From Candidatus Fibrimonadales bacterium (GTDB taxonomy: Bacteria; Fibrobacterota; Fibrobacteria; Fibrobacterales; Fibrobacteraceae): a stretch of DNA of 16,044 nucleotides. Positions 1 through 7,464 of this stretch are shown here, one piece after another. Position numbers and translations under genes: made by a program. Where the stretch lies: contig WRMM01000012.1 of the NCBI GenBank assembly GCA_009777135.1, positions 1 through 16,044 on the forward strand, given 5' to 3'. Within the stretch, counting starts at the first letter, position 1. The number at the start of each line of letters is the position of its first letter. The notes below the pieces were generated by a model. The model ran no database searches, was not told the DNA's origin, and saw only the letters and a list, made by a program, of their open reading frames with translations.

Positions 1-681
1 AGTGCTTGGCTCATTGAAAAAATTCGCTTGAACTCTAGAGCTGCCTGCTGTATTCATTGTCCAGTCTATACCCAAATCATTTGCAAGGCGGCTATCAACA
101 ACAACCAGTCTCGCTGTAATAACAACTTGCAAAGTTTCAATATCCAGTTCATTTAGAGTATTCTGCATCTGCTCCAAACGTTTTTCCGTATCGTAAACTA
201 TTATGGCATTGTTGCGCTCTATCACAGAAATATTCCCGCGCGAAGACCTGATTGTTTGCAAAACAGCAGCCATTTCAGCAGCGGAAGCATGTTTAATCTG
301 GAAACTGCGTCTTGCGAGTGGCGCAACCATATCGCTTTGTTCACGTTTCTCAGACTCCATTATTATCCTATGCTGATAAGTTGCCGTTCTTTGGACGCTT
401 ATGTAATTGCTCTCAAAAAGCCATGTCAAATCGTGCAAGTTGCACACGATTTCCATCATCTCCAGCCAAGTTTTTTGAGTGACAGTCATGGAAAGCCTTC
501 CCTGAACATCAGGAGCAAGCAATATGTCTCGGTTTGCAAGCCGAGATATCGAATGGAAAACGGACTGGAAATCCGCATCCACAAAGGTCATATCATACCT
601 CTTGCTATCGCCTGTGGCAGCAAAGGAAGAAAGTGTTAGAGATAGAACAAGCAGAACGCTTGCCGCGAAGTTTTTTTTCAT
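1..681 (-). CDS. pilQ: PilQ, type IV pilus secretin (N-terminal part, gene continues past left edge)
   Basis: Outer-membrane secretin through which the type IV pilus passes. Only the first 227 codons are in the window and the frame is open to base 1. Seen: a signal peptide (MKKNFAASVLLVLSLTLSSFA, cleavage near residue 21-22), an STN-like domain at about residues 29-98, a secretin N-domain (N1-like) at about 124-182, and the beginning of the secretin core with the pattern LQVVITARLVVVDSRLANDLGIDW from about 184. The ATG at 681 is preceded by AAGGAG at 4-nt spacing and lies 11 bases after the pilP stop, so the start is well supported. It is the last visible gene of pilMNOPQ. Oddity: the STN domain follows the signal peptide directly, with no AMIN domain, which many PilQ proteins carry. 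Family assignment is firm from sequence pattern and gene order. Confidence 0.9.
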   Translation of the reverse strand, partial: MKKNFAASVLLVLSLTLSSFAATGDSKRYDMTFVDADFQSVFHSISRLANRDILLAPDVQGRLSMTVTQKTWLEMMEIVCNLHDLTWLFESNYISVQRTATYQHRIIMESEKREQSDMVAPLARRSFQIKHASAAEMAAVLQTIRSSRGNISVIERNNAIIVYDTEKRLEQMQNTLNELDIETLQVVITARLVVVDSRLANDLGIDWTMNTAGSSRVQANFFNEPST

Positions 682-692
682 CGAACTCCTTT

Positions 693-1847
693 TCATTTAT
701 TACCCCCAAATTTATCGGGCAAAGACATCTTATAACGACGGCTTACGCCATATTCCTGCAATAGAAACAGCACATCGTTTCTTGAAATTTTAAGCACTCT
801 GCCATTATTAATGGTGTCACCCTCGTGAAGGGTATAAGACTGCCCTTTAATTTTATTATCGGAAAAAAGAGCCATAGGCATTTCATTTTCATAAACAACG
901 CCAGCTAAAATCAAATTATCAATGTTGATACCATCGCCTCCAAAACTCTTAACTTCTATAAAAGGATCTCTTGAACCATAAGAGCTATAAACAATTCTAT
1001 CGCTATCTCTCCAGCCAAACTTGTGAGCAACGCTATCCGCGCCACCCGGCGAATCTTTTTTCAAACGGCGAAGCTTATCTTTTTGAGAAGTAGTAAACTG
1101 AGCCTCTAAAAGAACATCACGCTGAAACACATATCCTTCTTTTTCATTATGACGTATTTTATAATATGGGTCGCGCCTGTCCAAAACTTTTAAACGATCG
1201 CCAAACTCCAAAGCGCCTATTGGCCTAACCTCATTAGTAGACGGATAAACAGATATCACATCTTCGGCTACCATGTAAGAGGCATCTGTTCTTTTAACTT
1301 GTATTGTTTGTGCAAGGGAAGGACTTATCATAGGTCTTCTCTCTATGGTTCTCGCAAAATCAGCTACATTTTGAGCTAAAGGCTCATAGCTGGGCAAAAA
1401 GAAATTCGAACTCTTTACGCTTATTGAAGTGGCTTGCCAATTCTCTAGCCTGCCCAGTCTTATTTCATGTTGCAAAAGCAATCTGTTTTCCATAATCATG
1501 ACTGCCGGTTTTCTTCCACGGTATAAATATACAGTAAGTTTGCCATTGTTCCAATCCAAACCTCTTGCAAAGGTACTGTTGACAGTTCTAAATAAATCCG
1601 AATAATTCGGTGCATCAAAAAAAGACAATTCAACCGTAGAATCCGTTATTACAGGAATCACGTCTCTGGGGATATTGAAATCCAGAACTACCATAAGTTT
1701 TTCCCATTCAGAATTTTTTTGCACTGAAATATTTGAAATGCTAGGAGGCATAACAGAAAAACTCTGCAAATCCTGAGAATTAGCTGACACAGAAAAAAGC
1801 ACAGCCAAAATCCAAGATCCTATTGATAACTTGTTTCTCATAATCAT
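693..1847 (-). CDS. pilP: PilP-like pilus assembly protein with extra AMIN-like and SH3-like domains
   Basis: Probable PilP, the periplasmic subunit that connects the PilN/PilO inner-membrane complex to the PilQ secretin. It has 384 residues, about twice the usual PilP length. Seen: a hydrophobic signal sequence (about 5-24, no lipobox Cys, whereas classical PilP is a lipoprotein); an AMIN-like beta-rich region at about 37-130; an SH3b-like region at about 183-250 (GDRLKVLDRRDPYYKIR, then EGYVFQRDVL); and a PilP-type C-terminal domain at about 290-375 (SRDPFIEV, LAGVVYENEMPMALFSD, YTLHEGDTINNGRVLKI, YKMSL). The start ATG overlaps the pilO stop as ATGA and has GAGGA 4 nt upstream. A second ATG at 1841 has 10-nt spacing and is less likely. 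The C-terminal call is strong; the AMIN and SH3 calls are by pattern and less sure. Confidence 0.85.
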   Translation of the reverse strand: MIMRNKLSIGSWILAVLFSVSANSQDLQSFSVMPPSISNISVQKNSEWEKLMVVLDFNIPRDVIPVITDSTVELSFFDAPNYSDLFRTVNSTFARGLDWNNGKLTVYLYRGRKPAVMIMENRLLLQHEIRLGRLENWQATSISVKSSNFFLPSYEPLAQNVADFARTIERRPMISPSLAQTIQVKRTDASYMVAEDVISVYPSTNEVRPIGALEFGDRLKVLDRRDPYYKIRHNEKEGYVFQRDVLLEAQFTTSQKDKLRRLKKDSPGGADSVAHKFGWRDSDRIVYSSYGSRDPFIEVKSFGGDGINIDNLILAGVVYENEMPMALFSDNKIKGQSYTLHEGDTINNGRVLKISRNDVLFLLQEYGVSRRYKMSLPDKFGGNK

Positions 1848-2443
1848 TGCTTCCTCGATGTAAATGTAGTTAAATCAAAAGAAACACCCATCGTTATAGG
1901 ATCCCATCCGTGATCTTCAGCTTTTTTCACTTCTTGCGTTATGGAACTGGAGCGAGTTAGCCTTAGATTATTTATAGTCGTAGGATAATTGAAATTGGCT
2001 ATTTCTGCAAATAACTCACCTAACATATGATAACCGGCATTGACATTAAAGGAATAATTATTTTCCACAAAATGCTCTTGAGTCTGCGAACCAGCAGGCT
2101 TAAATGCTTGAATATTAACACCCGATGCTCTAACCACTGCATACAAATCTTGCAAACGAATCGGAACTTTCTCTTCTTCTGGGAACATTTCCTTTAACCT
2201 GTCAAATTCAACTTCCGCATTTCGCAAATCAGCCTCCAGCATGGGGATACGCGGTCTCTGCGCATTTATTTTATCCAATTCATCTTGAGCGTTTTTTTGT
2301 TCTTCAACAAGACGCTGTTTTTCTTGCTGGAACTCCGTCCAAACAAAATCGTAAAACCAATAGCTGGAACCCAAGCAAACAAGAATCGCAACTATAAGAT
2401 ATATATTCTTCTTGTCTCTTATATCAAAATTTGAAACTGCCAT
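1844..2443 (-). CDS. pilO: PilO, type IV pilus inner-membrane alignment protein
   Basis: Bitopic inner-membrane protein that pairs with PilN in the alignment complex. It has 199 residues, normal for the family. Seen: a short cytoplasmic N-terminus, one transmembrane helix at about residues 13-33 (NIYLIVAILVCLGSSYWFYDF), a charged coiled coil at about 36-85 rich in E, Q, K and R, then a ferredoxin-like periplasmic domain with the PilO pattern LQDLYAVVRASGVNIQAF and YHMLGELFAEIANF. I chose the ATG at 2443 because AGGAGG lies 5 nt upstream; an in-frame TTG just before it would put the SD too close. That SD overlaps the pilN stop codon (TAGGAGG), so translation is probably coupled. The stop overlaps the pilP start. 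Confidence 0.92.
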   Translation of the reverse strand: MAVSNFDIRDKKNIYLIVAILVCLGSSYWFYDFVWTEFQQEKQRLVEEQKNAQDELDKINAQRPRIPMLEADLRNAEVEFDRLKEMFPEEEKVPIRLQDLYAVVRASGVNIQAFKPAGSQTQEHFVENNYSFNVNAGYHMLGELFAEIANFNYPTTINNLRLTRSSSITQEVKKAEDHGWDPITMGVSFDLTTFTSRKQ

Positions 2444-2452
2444 CAAAACCTC

Positions 2453-3058
2453 CTAGCGTGCCCCGTCTTCCATGCCCAGCTGAGAATTGAATGCAACTTT
2501 TAGCGAAAAATTATAAGCCTCTTCATTGCTCAATTTAACCGCACTTATGTTTGTAAGGGTAACTCCGGTGACGCTTTCCTTTTGCTCCAATCTAAGCATG
2601 TAAAGCGCAACCTCCGCAAAATTCCATGTTGAGCAGTTTATGTCCATTTGGTCTCCATTTTGCGTTATCCCGGTTATCCAAGTTCCATGCGGAAGCGAAG
2701 TGGACAAATCTTCAAACAAAATAACCCAACGTTTGCGACTAACCTGTATAGAACGCAATGCATCGCTTTTTCGCTTTATAACTGCCAGTTTTTCGTCCAG
2801 TTCTTTTATTTTTTCGAGAAGAGGACGCTCCTTTTCAACTGCCTGCTTGGTTTGCCCAACGGCTTTTTCCAATTCGTATGTAGTATCGCTTATGTAAACG
2901 TATACAGCTAACATAACTACAGATACCAAAATAAGCGCAAATGTTGACCATACAACACGTGCATCAGAAAGCCAAGATAAATCTACCTTGGTGCGTTTGA
3001 ATTCTGAAGGTAAAAGGTTTATTTCAATAAACGTAGCTTCTCTTTGCGGGTTTGCCAT
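2453..3058 (-). CDS. pilN: PilN, type IV pilus inner-membrane alignment protein
   Basis: Inner-membrane partner of PilO whose cytoplasmic N-terminus binds PilM. It has 201 residues. Seen: the PilN signature near the start (EINLLPSEFKR, residues about 12-22, the segment that docks into PilM), one transmembrane helix at about 35-55 (VWSTFALILVSVVMLAVYVYI), a coiled coil at about 60-105, and a ferredoxin-like periplasmic domain with WVILFEDLSTSLPHGTWITGI at about 110-130, a typical PilN pattern. The start ATG overlaps the pilM stop (TAATG) and has GAGGAG at 6-nt spacing. Position two in pilMNOPQ agrees with the assignment. Confidence 0.93.
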   Translation of the reverse strand: MANPQREATFIEINLLPSEFKRTKVDLSWLSDARVVWSTFALILVSVVMLAVYVYISDTTYELEKAVGQTKQAVEKERPLLEKIKELDEKLAVIKRKSDALRSIQVSRKRWVILFEDLSTSLPHGTWITGITQNGDQMDINCSTWNFAEVALYMLRLEQKESVTGVTLTNISAVKLSNEEAYNFSLKVAFNSQLGMEDGAR

Positions 3059-4164
3059 TAAAATCTCCTCAGGGCAAGACCCAAAGCAACGGTATATGTG
3101 CTTGCTGCTGTATTCCAGTCAACTCCAAGGAAATTGCTCCTGTTTACTTCTACGGTTTTAAACGGATTCAATTGCACGGAATCCACAGACAATCTGTCTG
3201 CAAGGAATGAATCCAAACCGATTATATTAGCACCACTGCCTGTAATTATCATTTTAGACGGTTTTTTATAGTTGTCGGCTGAACTGAAGTAGCGAAGCGC
3301 TGTGTCAACTTTCATGGCTATTTCTTCAAAAACAAACTCTGTTGCAAATTTTATCTTGGATTCATCCAAACCAGACTCCCTAACTCCAGTTCCCATAAGC
3401 AGTTCGCCGCTTTGCTCAGATGAAATTCCCAAAGGACCCGACAATTGCTCTTGCAAATCGGAAACTGAGCCGCCAAGTATTGAACGGGCAGTATTGAAAT
3501 GCCCATTCCGCAAAATAGCTGCATAAGATTTGCTGTATCCAAAATTCAAAAGCAAAACCGATTCATCCGCTTCTTCCGCCTCTTCAGGTGACGAGCCAGC
3601 AGTCTTTGTGGCGGAATATATATTGCTCAAAACAAAAGCATCTACATCTATTGCGCAAAGCCTTATATTCAAAGCTTGAAATAAATTTATCCAAGCAGAC
3701 AAACCATCTTTTTTAGCAGCCACTATCATTGCCTCTATGCCTTCTTCTTTGTACTCCAAAGCGGAATAATCTAAAACGTTGCCGACATCGTCAAAGGGAG
3801 GTCTGCCTTGGGCGGTCTGTAATATGAGTTCTCTTTCTGGAACTTTGGGTACGGGCTTAACCAAAATTTTATCGCACAAAATTCCAGAAGTCCAATTCAC
3901 CGAGATTATAAAATCGCCATCTATACCTCCAAGAGAGGCTTTGGCGAGCAGAGCCTGAATTTTATCTATCAAAACAGAAACATTGCGTATTTCGTTGTCA
4001 ACCACAACGCCTTCTGGAATGGTTTCCTGCTCCAGAACCAACAAAGTTCCTTTCATACCTTGTTTATGCTCAACAACAGCAACCCTCGCCAAACGGTGAC
4101 CTATGTCTAAACCCACTGTTCTGCTCTCGCCACGTATTCTTGATATTAAATTGTTTAGCCGCAC
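3058..4164 (-). CDS. pilM: PilM, actin-like cytoplasmic type IV pilus ATPase
   Basis: Cytoplasmic FtsA/actin-like protein that binds ATP and the PilN N-terminus, linking the pilus motors to the membrane complex. It has 368 residues, slightly longer than many PilM. Seen: phosphate-1 motif TVGLDIGHRLARVAVVE at about residues 16-32, the RELILQTAQGRPPF region, the second phosphate loop LLLNFGYSKSYAAIL, and the adenosine-type motif MIITGSGANIIGLDSFLADRL near the C-terminus, ending in TVALGLALRRF. The start is GTG; no SD is visible. A TATATT box ends 6 nt before the GTG on the coding strand, so a leaderless or short-leader mRNA is possible but unproven. It is the first gene of pilMNOPQ, 97 bases after the PilZ-domain gene. 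Confidence 0.92.
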   Translation of the reverse strand: MRLNNLISRIRGESRTVGLDIGHRLARVAVVEHKQGMKGTLLVLEQETIPEGVVVDNEIRNVSVLIDKIQALLAKASLGGIDGDFIISVNWTSGILCDKILVKPVPKVPERELILQTAQGRPPFDDVGNVLDYSALEYKEEGIEAMIVAAKKDGLSAWINLFQALNIRLCAIDVDAFVLSNIYSATKTAGSSPEEAEEADESVLLLNFGYSKSYAAILRNGHFNTARSILGGSVSDLQEQLSGPLGISSEQSGELLMGTGVRESGLDESKIKFATEFVFEEIAMKVDTALRYFSSADNYKKPSKMIITGSGANIIGLDSFLADRLSVDSVQLNPFKTVEVNRSNFLGVDWNTAASTYTVALGLALRRF

Positions 4165-4219
4165 GAGATAAATATAGAATTTTTTTGAAGAAAAAAGTAT
4201 CTTTTTTTACTTTTTGCGC

Positions 4220-4245
4220 ATTTTAGCTATAATTATAGCTAAAAT
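4220..4245. repeat. Perfect 26-bp palindrome upstream of pilM
   Basis: The 26 bases equal their own reverse complement (half-site ATTTTAGCTATAA). They lie in the 97-base gap between the PilZ-domain gene and pilM, about 56 bases before the pilM start. No T-tract follows on the minus strand (the next bases are GCGCAAAAAG), so it does not look like an intrinsic terminator. It could be an operator for a dimeric regulator at a pilM promoter or a cruciform/RNA hairpin. Symmetry is directly seen; function is unknown. Confidence 0.75.
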
Positions 4246-4246
4246 A

Positions 4247-4272
4247 GCCTGTAACAGGCACTTAGGAGTGCC
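4247..4272 (-). other. Two small overlapping hairpins at the end of the PilZ-domain gene
   Basis: GGCACT at 4257-4262 pairs with AGTGCC at 4267-4272 across a 4-base loop and includes the stop codon of the PilZ-domain gene. GCCTGT at 4247-4252 pairs with ACAGGC at 4254-4259 and shares bases with the first, so the two are mutually exclusive. No clean T-run follows on the minus strand. They may be a weak terminator or an mRNA processing element between the PilZ gene and pilM; function is inferred only from position. Confidence 0.4.
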
Positions 4273-5419
4273 TAACCATGGAATCTTGCCTCTGTTTTTC
4301 AAAGATATATTGTATTATTTGCTCTTGAATAGCGCGTATTTCACCCTCAAAAGCAACGCTATGCACTGTTTTTGAAGGGTCATTGCTGTATTGACCCGCC
4401 ACTCTTACCACTTTTACCAGCAATTTATCTACTTGGCCATGGCCCGGGAGGGCAAAATTCAATTTCAAGTTAGCGCCGTTTTGAAGTTTTACCGGAAGCG
4501 CCATACCCAAGCCTCCGCCAGACATATCAATTATTTTGCCAAAGAAAATATCGCCTGCATTATCACCGTCAATTTGAGTCACCTCAACCGAAATTTTGAC
4601 ATCTATACGCACCCAATTCCTTTGCTGAGCACGATTAAGCCTGTTGGCATGGCTCAAAACAAGTTTCTCATTTGAATCTCTCAATACCTGTGCCCTAAAA
4701 GTATATTCTGCATCGCCGGGTCTGGTAAAATTCATGCTTACCCATGTTCCTGCAGGCACTTCGGGACCTTCGAGGCGAGTTATGGTCCAGTTTAACTCTT
4801 CTGAATCAAGAATCTGGCACATTCCCTTGTGGGTTGCAGGCTCGTTTTCCGGAATTTGCGCTAAGCACCTTTCACCGCTGGCAAACTGCCTCGTAGATGT
4901 GAAGGCTATTTCTCTAGACAAGGGCAAAAAGTTCATCGCTTTTCTCAAGTTTCTTATTTCAGCAAGTTTTTCTTTTGGCATTGATTCAATCTTTTTGCTT
5001 TTATAATACTTTTCAAGCGAATTTTCAAATACATTGGGAGATCTTATAATTGAATCAGGGTCTTGCAAAGAGGATTCCAGCGCAATATCCTTTAGGAGAG
5101 CTATGCTGCTCTGATCTAATTTAAATTTTTGCGCGCTAAATTCAAATTTTCTCCAAGCTAGAGCTAGTAGTTCCTGCTTAACCCTGTTTGCGCGCCGCAC
5201 TTCGTAAAAAACCACTGCTATAACTACCAATATTATAACCGATACTAATATAATAATGGATGCAGTTGAGAAGTCTTTTTCGAATGCTTGCCTAACAGAA
5301 CTCATAAACTGGTCGTATGCATTGATGCTGTCTGCTGTTCTTTGATGTGTAGCTTGGGCAAAAGCCACCGTGTTAAGCATGACTGCAAAAAACGGAAATT
5401 TGTATAAAATGGAACGCAT
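4262..5419 (-). CDS. Membrane-anchored PilZ-domain protein (putative c-di-GMP receptor)
   Basis: Probable c-di-GMP-binding protein. From the chosen start it has 385 residues. Seen: a signal-peptide-like N-terminus (residues 1-21, MRSILYKFPFFAVMLNTVAFA), a transmembrane helix at about 54-72 followed by positive charges, a helical linker at about 75-165, a YcgR-N-like beta domain at about 168-258, and a C-terminal PilZ domain at about 262-375. The c-di-GMP motifs are intact: RxxxR at R267/R271 and DxSxxG at D298-S300-G303. The upstream frame is open by another 33 codons into pmbA, but the ATG at 5419 begins a good signal sequence and lies 19 bases after the pmbA stop. No SD is visible, so the start is less certain. 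Its place directly upstream of pilMNOPQ suggests control of pilus function by c-di-GMP. Close relatives include flagellar brake YcgR/FlgZ proteins, but no flagellar gene is nearby. Confidence 0.82.
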   Translation of the reverse strand: MRSILYKFPFFAVMLNTVAFAQATHQRTADSINAYDQFMSSVRQAFEKDFSTASIIILVSVIILVVIAVVFYEVRRANRVKQELLALAWRKFEFSAQKFKLDQSSIALLKDIALESSLQDPDSIIRSPNVFENSLEKYYKSKKIESMPKEKLAEIRNLRKAMNFLPLSREIAFTSTRQFASGERCLAQIPENEPATHKGMCQILDSEELNWTITRLEGPEVPAGTWVSMNFTRPGDAEYTFRAQVLRDSNEKLVLSHANRLNRAQQRNWVRIDVKISVEVTQIDGDNAGDIFFGKIIDMSGGGLGMALPVKLQNGANLKLNFALPGHGQVDKLLVKVVRVAGQYSNDPSKTVHSVAFEGEIRAIQEQIIQYIFEKQRQDSMVRHS

Positions 5420-5438
5420 TTGGAGGTAATCTAGAAAT

Positions 5439-6767
5439 TTACGCAGACACTGCCATTTCGCTAACAGCAATGCTCGGAACTCGAACGCTTGAAAAAGAAT
5501 CGCTGTATTCGCTGCCAATGCCTGCTATGTTTTTTGCCATGTCAAAGAAATTCGCAGAAATAGTCAAATTGTCCACGGCGTGCAGAGGAACGCCGTTTTT
5601 GCACCAAAAGCCCTGCGCTCCTATGCTGATTTCACCGCTAACCGAGTTGCAGCCAGAGCTTCCTTCCAAATGGTTTACCAGCAGGCACTCAGGGAACAAA
5701 GACAAAATTTCGCTTTCTGAGTACTCGCCAAAAGGAACAACTGCATTTATAAAGCTTGTCTCTGCCTTGCCAGAAAAACCTCGAACGCCATGCCCCGTGC
5801 TTTTGTATTTTTCTTTTGAAGCTGATTCCAAATTATATAAAAAGCTTTTAAATACTCCGTTTTCAACAATGCTTAAAGGAGCAGTTGGAACTCCTTCGCA
5901 ATCCATGAGCATTGAACCTGGCAAATCAGGCTGCAATGGCTCGCTGAAAAGCGAAAATTTTTCGCTCGCGATTTTCTCGCCAAGGCGGCCTTTCAGCCTA
6001 GACAACCCTTTTTGCGCATTGTCTGCAAAAAAAGACGATAAGTAAATGGATATTATTTTAGCAGAAATTCTCTTTGACAATATCACAGGCATTTTTCCAC
6101 CCTTTAAAGGCTTGGGAGATAAAAGCTCCTTTGCTCTGGAAACAACTTCGCCAGATATTTGCTCCGTGGAAACAATATCAAAATCCCGTCCGCTCTTGCT
6201 GTACCAGCCCATTTTCACAATGCCGCTCCGCTCCGCTACTGCGCCAACGCCTATGCCAAAGTCGTTTCTTTTGTCTTTGAAAAAAGCGCCTTTGCTGTTT
6301 GCGAAAAACGTTGATGACGAGGAAACTTCTGCGCCCAAGTCAGGGACATTTTTAATTTCGTCTGCTGCCAAAATCTGTTTTTCAATGCTTAGGCATGTGT
6401 TAAGCAGGCAATTTATGTCTATGCTTTCTAGCTTGGGGTTGTAGGTTGGCAATTTGCCGTTTATGGGCGCAGGTTCTGGCAAATCTATGTTCAGAGGCTC
6501 AGTGTATTCGCTGTTGGAAATTGCATCGGCAAGGGTTTGCAACAATGACTCTTTTGAAAATTTTTCCGTGGAAGCATAGCCTGGTTTTTGATTTTTGAAA
6601 ATGCGAATGCCTATTCCACACGAATTTGAAATTTCTGTATTTTGCAAAGCTCCGTTAAAAACAGAAACTCCATGGCTATCATAGCTGCCCGCCAAAATAT
6701 CAAATTGCTCTGCGCCGCTCTTTTTGGCTATCTCAGACAAATATTCAATAGAATCATGTATGTTCAT
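5439..6767 (-). CDS. pmbA: PmbA/TldE family metalloprotease subunit
   Basis: Member of the TldD/PmbA (TldE) family. In E. coli the two proteins form a heterodimeric protease that matures microcin B17 and degrades the CcdA antitoxin; the catalytic zinc motif HExxxH is on TldD. This protein, 442 residues and normal for the family, has no HExxxH, which supports PmbA/TldE over TldD. Seen: N-terminal beta domain with GVSVFNGALQNTEISNSCGIGIRIF at about 33-57, and the conserved C-terminal half with MLMDCEGVPTAPLSIVENG, YNLESASKEKYKSTGHG and SGEISIGAQGFWCKNGVPLHAVDNLTISANFFDM. The ATG at 6767 lies inside the end of the purO-like gene (14-base overlap) with GAGGTG about 10 nt upstream. No tldD is in the window. 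It lies in the lolA-purO-pmbA-PilZ cluster. Confidence 0.9.
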   Translation of the reverse strand: MNIHDSIEYLSEIAKKSGAEQFDILAGSYDSHGVSVFNGALQNTEISNSCGIGIRIFKNQKPGYASTEKFSKESLLQTLADAISNSEYTEPLNIDLPEPAPINGKLPTYNPKLESIDINCLLNTCLSIEKQILAADEIKNVPDLGAEVSSSSTFFANSKGAFFKDKRNDFGIGVGAVAERSGIVKMGWYSKSGRDFDIVSTEQISGEVVSRAKELLSPKPLKGGKMPVILSKRISAKIISIYLSSFFADNAQKGLSRLKGRLGEKIASEKFSLFSEPLQPDLPGSMLMDCEGVPTAPLSIVENGVFKSFLYNLESASKEKYKSTGHGVRGFSGKAETSFINAVVPFGEYSESEILSLFPECLLVNHLEGSSGCNSVSGEISIGAQGFWCKNGVPLHAVDNLTISANFFDMAKNIAGIGSEYSDSFSSVRVPSIAVSEMAVSA

Positions 6768-7464
6768 TTTTTATAAGCACCTCGTTCTTGTTATTTTCAA
6801 TCCAATTTACCAAAATTGAAACTCTGTATTTGGGGTTTAGCATGTTCCAATAAAATTCCAAAGTCTCTTGGGCTGTGTTTTTTATGGGCATTGTTTTTGG
6901 CAAACCGATAAAAGACACAAGCGGGTCTTCTTCGCCTTCGTAGGTGGTTAGCATTTCGCCCATGCCTAGGGTGCCGGCTTCTTTTTCAATGAAAATAGAT
7001 TCGCGTTTTGGATTTTCTTTGCTGCTAGCTTTTAAAATGGAAAGCGCATAAGAGCCATTGGGGTAAAAAATACCCGATATTCTTGGGGTGTAGTTTGGAG
7101 CATCAGGTTCATAGGTTCTAGTTTCTAAGGCTTGGCATGCTGTTTTTCCTTCTGCCAAAAATTCAGCAATGGTATCGGTTTGGTCGCCATTGCTTATTAT
7201 ATGCACATCCTTGAATATTTTAAAGGGATTGTAAATTATCAAACTTGGGTCTGTGACTTTCTTCTCATCAAAAGCCTTTGTGCTAACGGAACCATCGCTA
7301 TTTTTAACAAAAACCCTATTCTTGCTATTCTCGCTTCGCCCCATAATCCAATAAACCTGAACCCGCTCGCCGCCAAGCCCAAAACCCAAAATCAAACCAC
7401 GCCCCGGATAAGGATTATTTTTTAGCCATTGTTCATTATTAATTATTAATTGTTCATTATTCAT
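6754..7464 (-). CDS. PurO-type IMP cyclohydrolase family protein
   Basis: Resembles the archaeal-type PurO IMP cyclohydrolase family (IMP_cyclohyd), which closes the ring of FAICAR to give IMP in the last step of purine synthesis; in most bacteria PurH does this. It has 236 residues. Seen: NPYPGRG at 17-23, YWIMGRSENSKNRVF at 37-51, DPSLIIYNP at 71-79, SNGDQTDT at 90-97 and EPDAPNYTPRISG at 118-130, all matching bacterial PurO-like proteins I recall. The start ATG at 7464 has GAGGT 9 nt upstream, overlapping the lolA stop, and lies 7 bases after lolA. The first 13 residues (MNNEQLIINNEQW) come from a short AT-rich tandem repeat and are absent from typical family members. Enzymatic activity is inferred from family only; a cyclohydrolase-like protein with another role is possible. 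Confidence 0.82.
   Translation of the reverse strand: MNNEQLIINNEQWLKNNPYPGRGLILGFGLGGERVQVYWIMGRSENSKNRVFVKNSDGSVSTKAFDEKKVTDPSLIIYNPFKIFKDVHIISNGDQTDTIAEFLAEGKTACQALETRTYEPDAPNYTPRISGIFYPNGSYALSILKASSKENPKRESIFIEKEAGTLGMGEMLTTYEGEEDPLVSFIGLPKTMPIKNTAQETLEFYWNMLNPKYRVSILVNWIENNKNEVLIKNEHT

Noticed and set aside
256..793. Plus-strand open frames opposite pilQ and the end of pilP
   Set aside because: The minus strand holds a clear secretin N-terminus with signal peptide and SD; the plus frames look like shadows.
4220..4245. The palindrome as an intrinsic terminator of the PilZ gene
   Set aside because: The stem is AU-rich and the following bases on the minus strand are A-rich, not U-rich.
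5420..5518. 33-codon N-terminal extension of the PilZ-domain protein
   Set aside because: It overlaps the end of pmbA, and the ATG at 5419 starts a good signal peptide.
5470..6444. Long plus-strand open frames opposite pmbA
   Set aside because: They mirror a well-supported gene on the other strand, have no SD and show no recognisable protein pattern.
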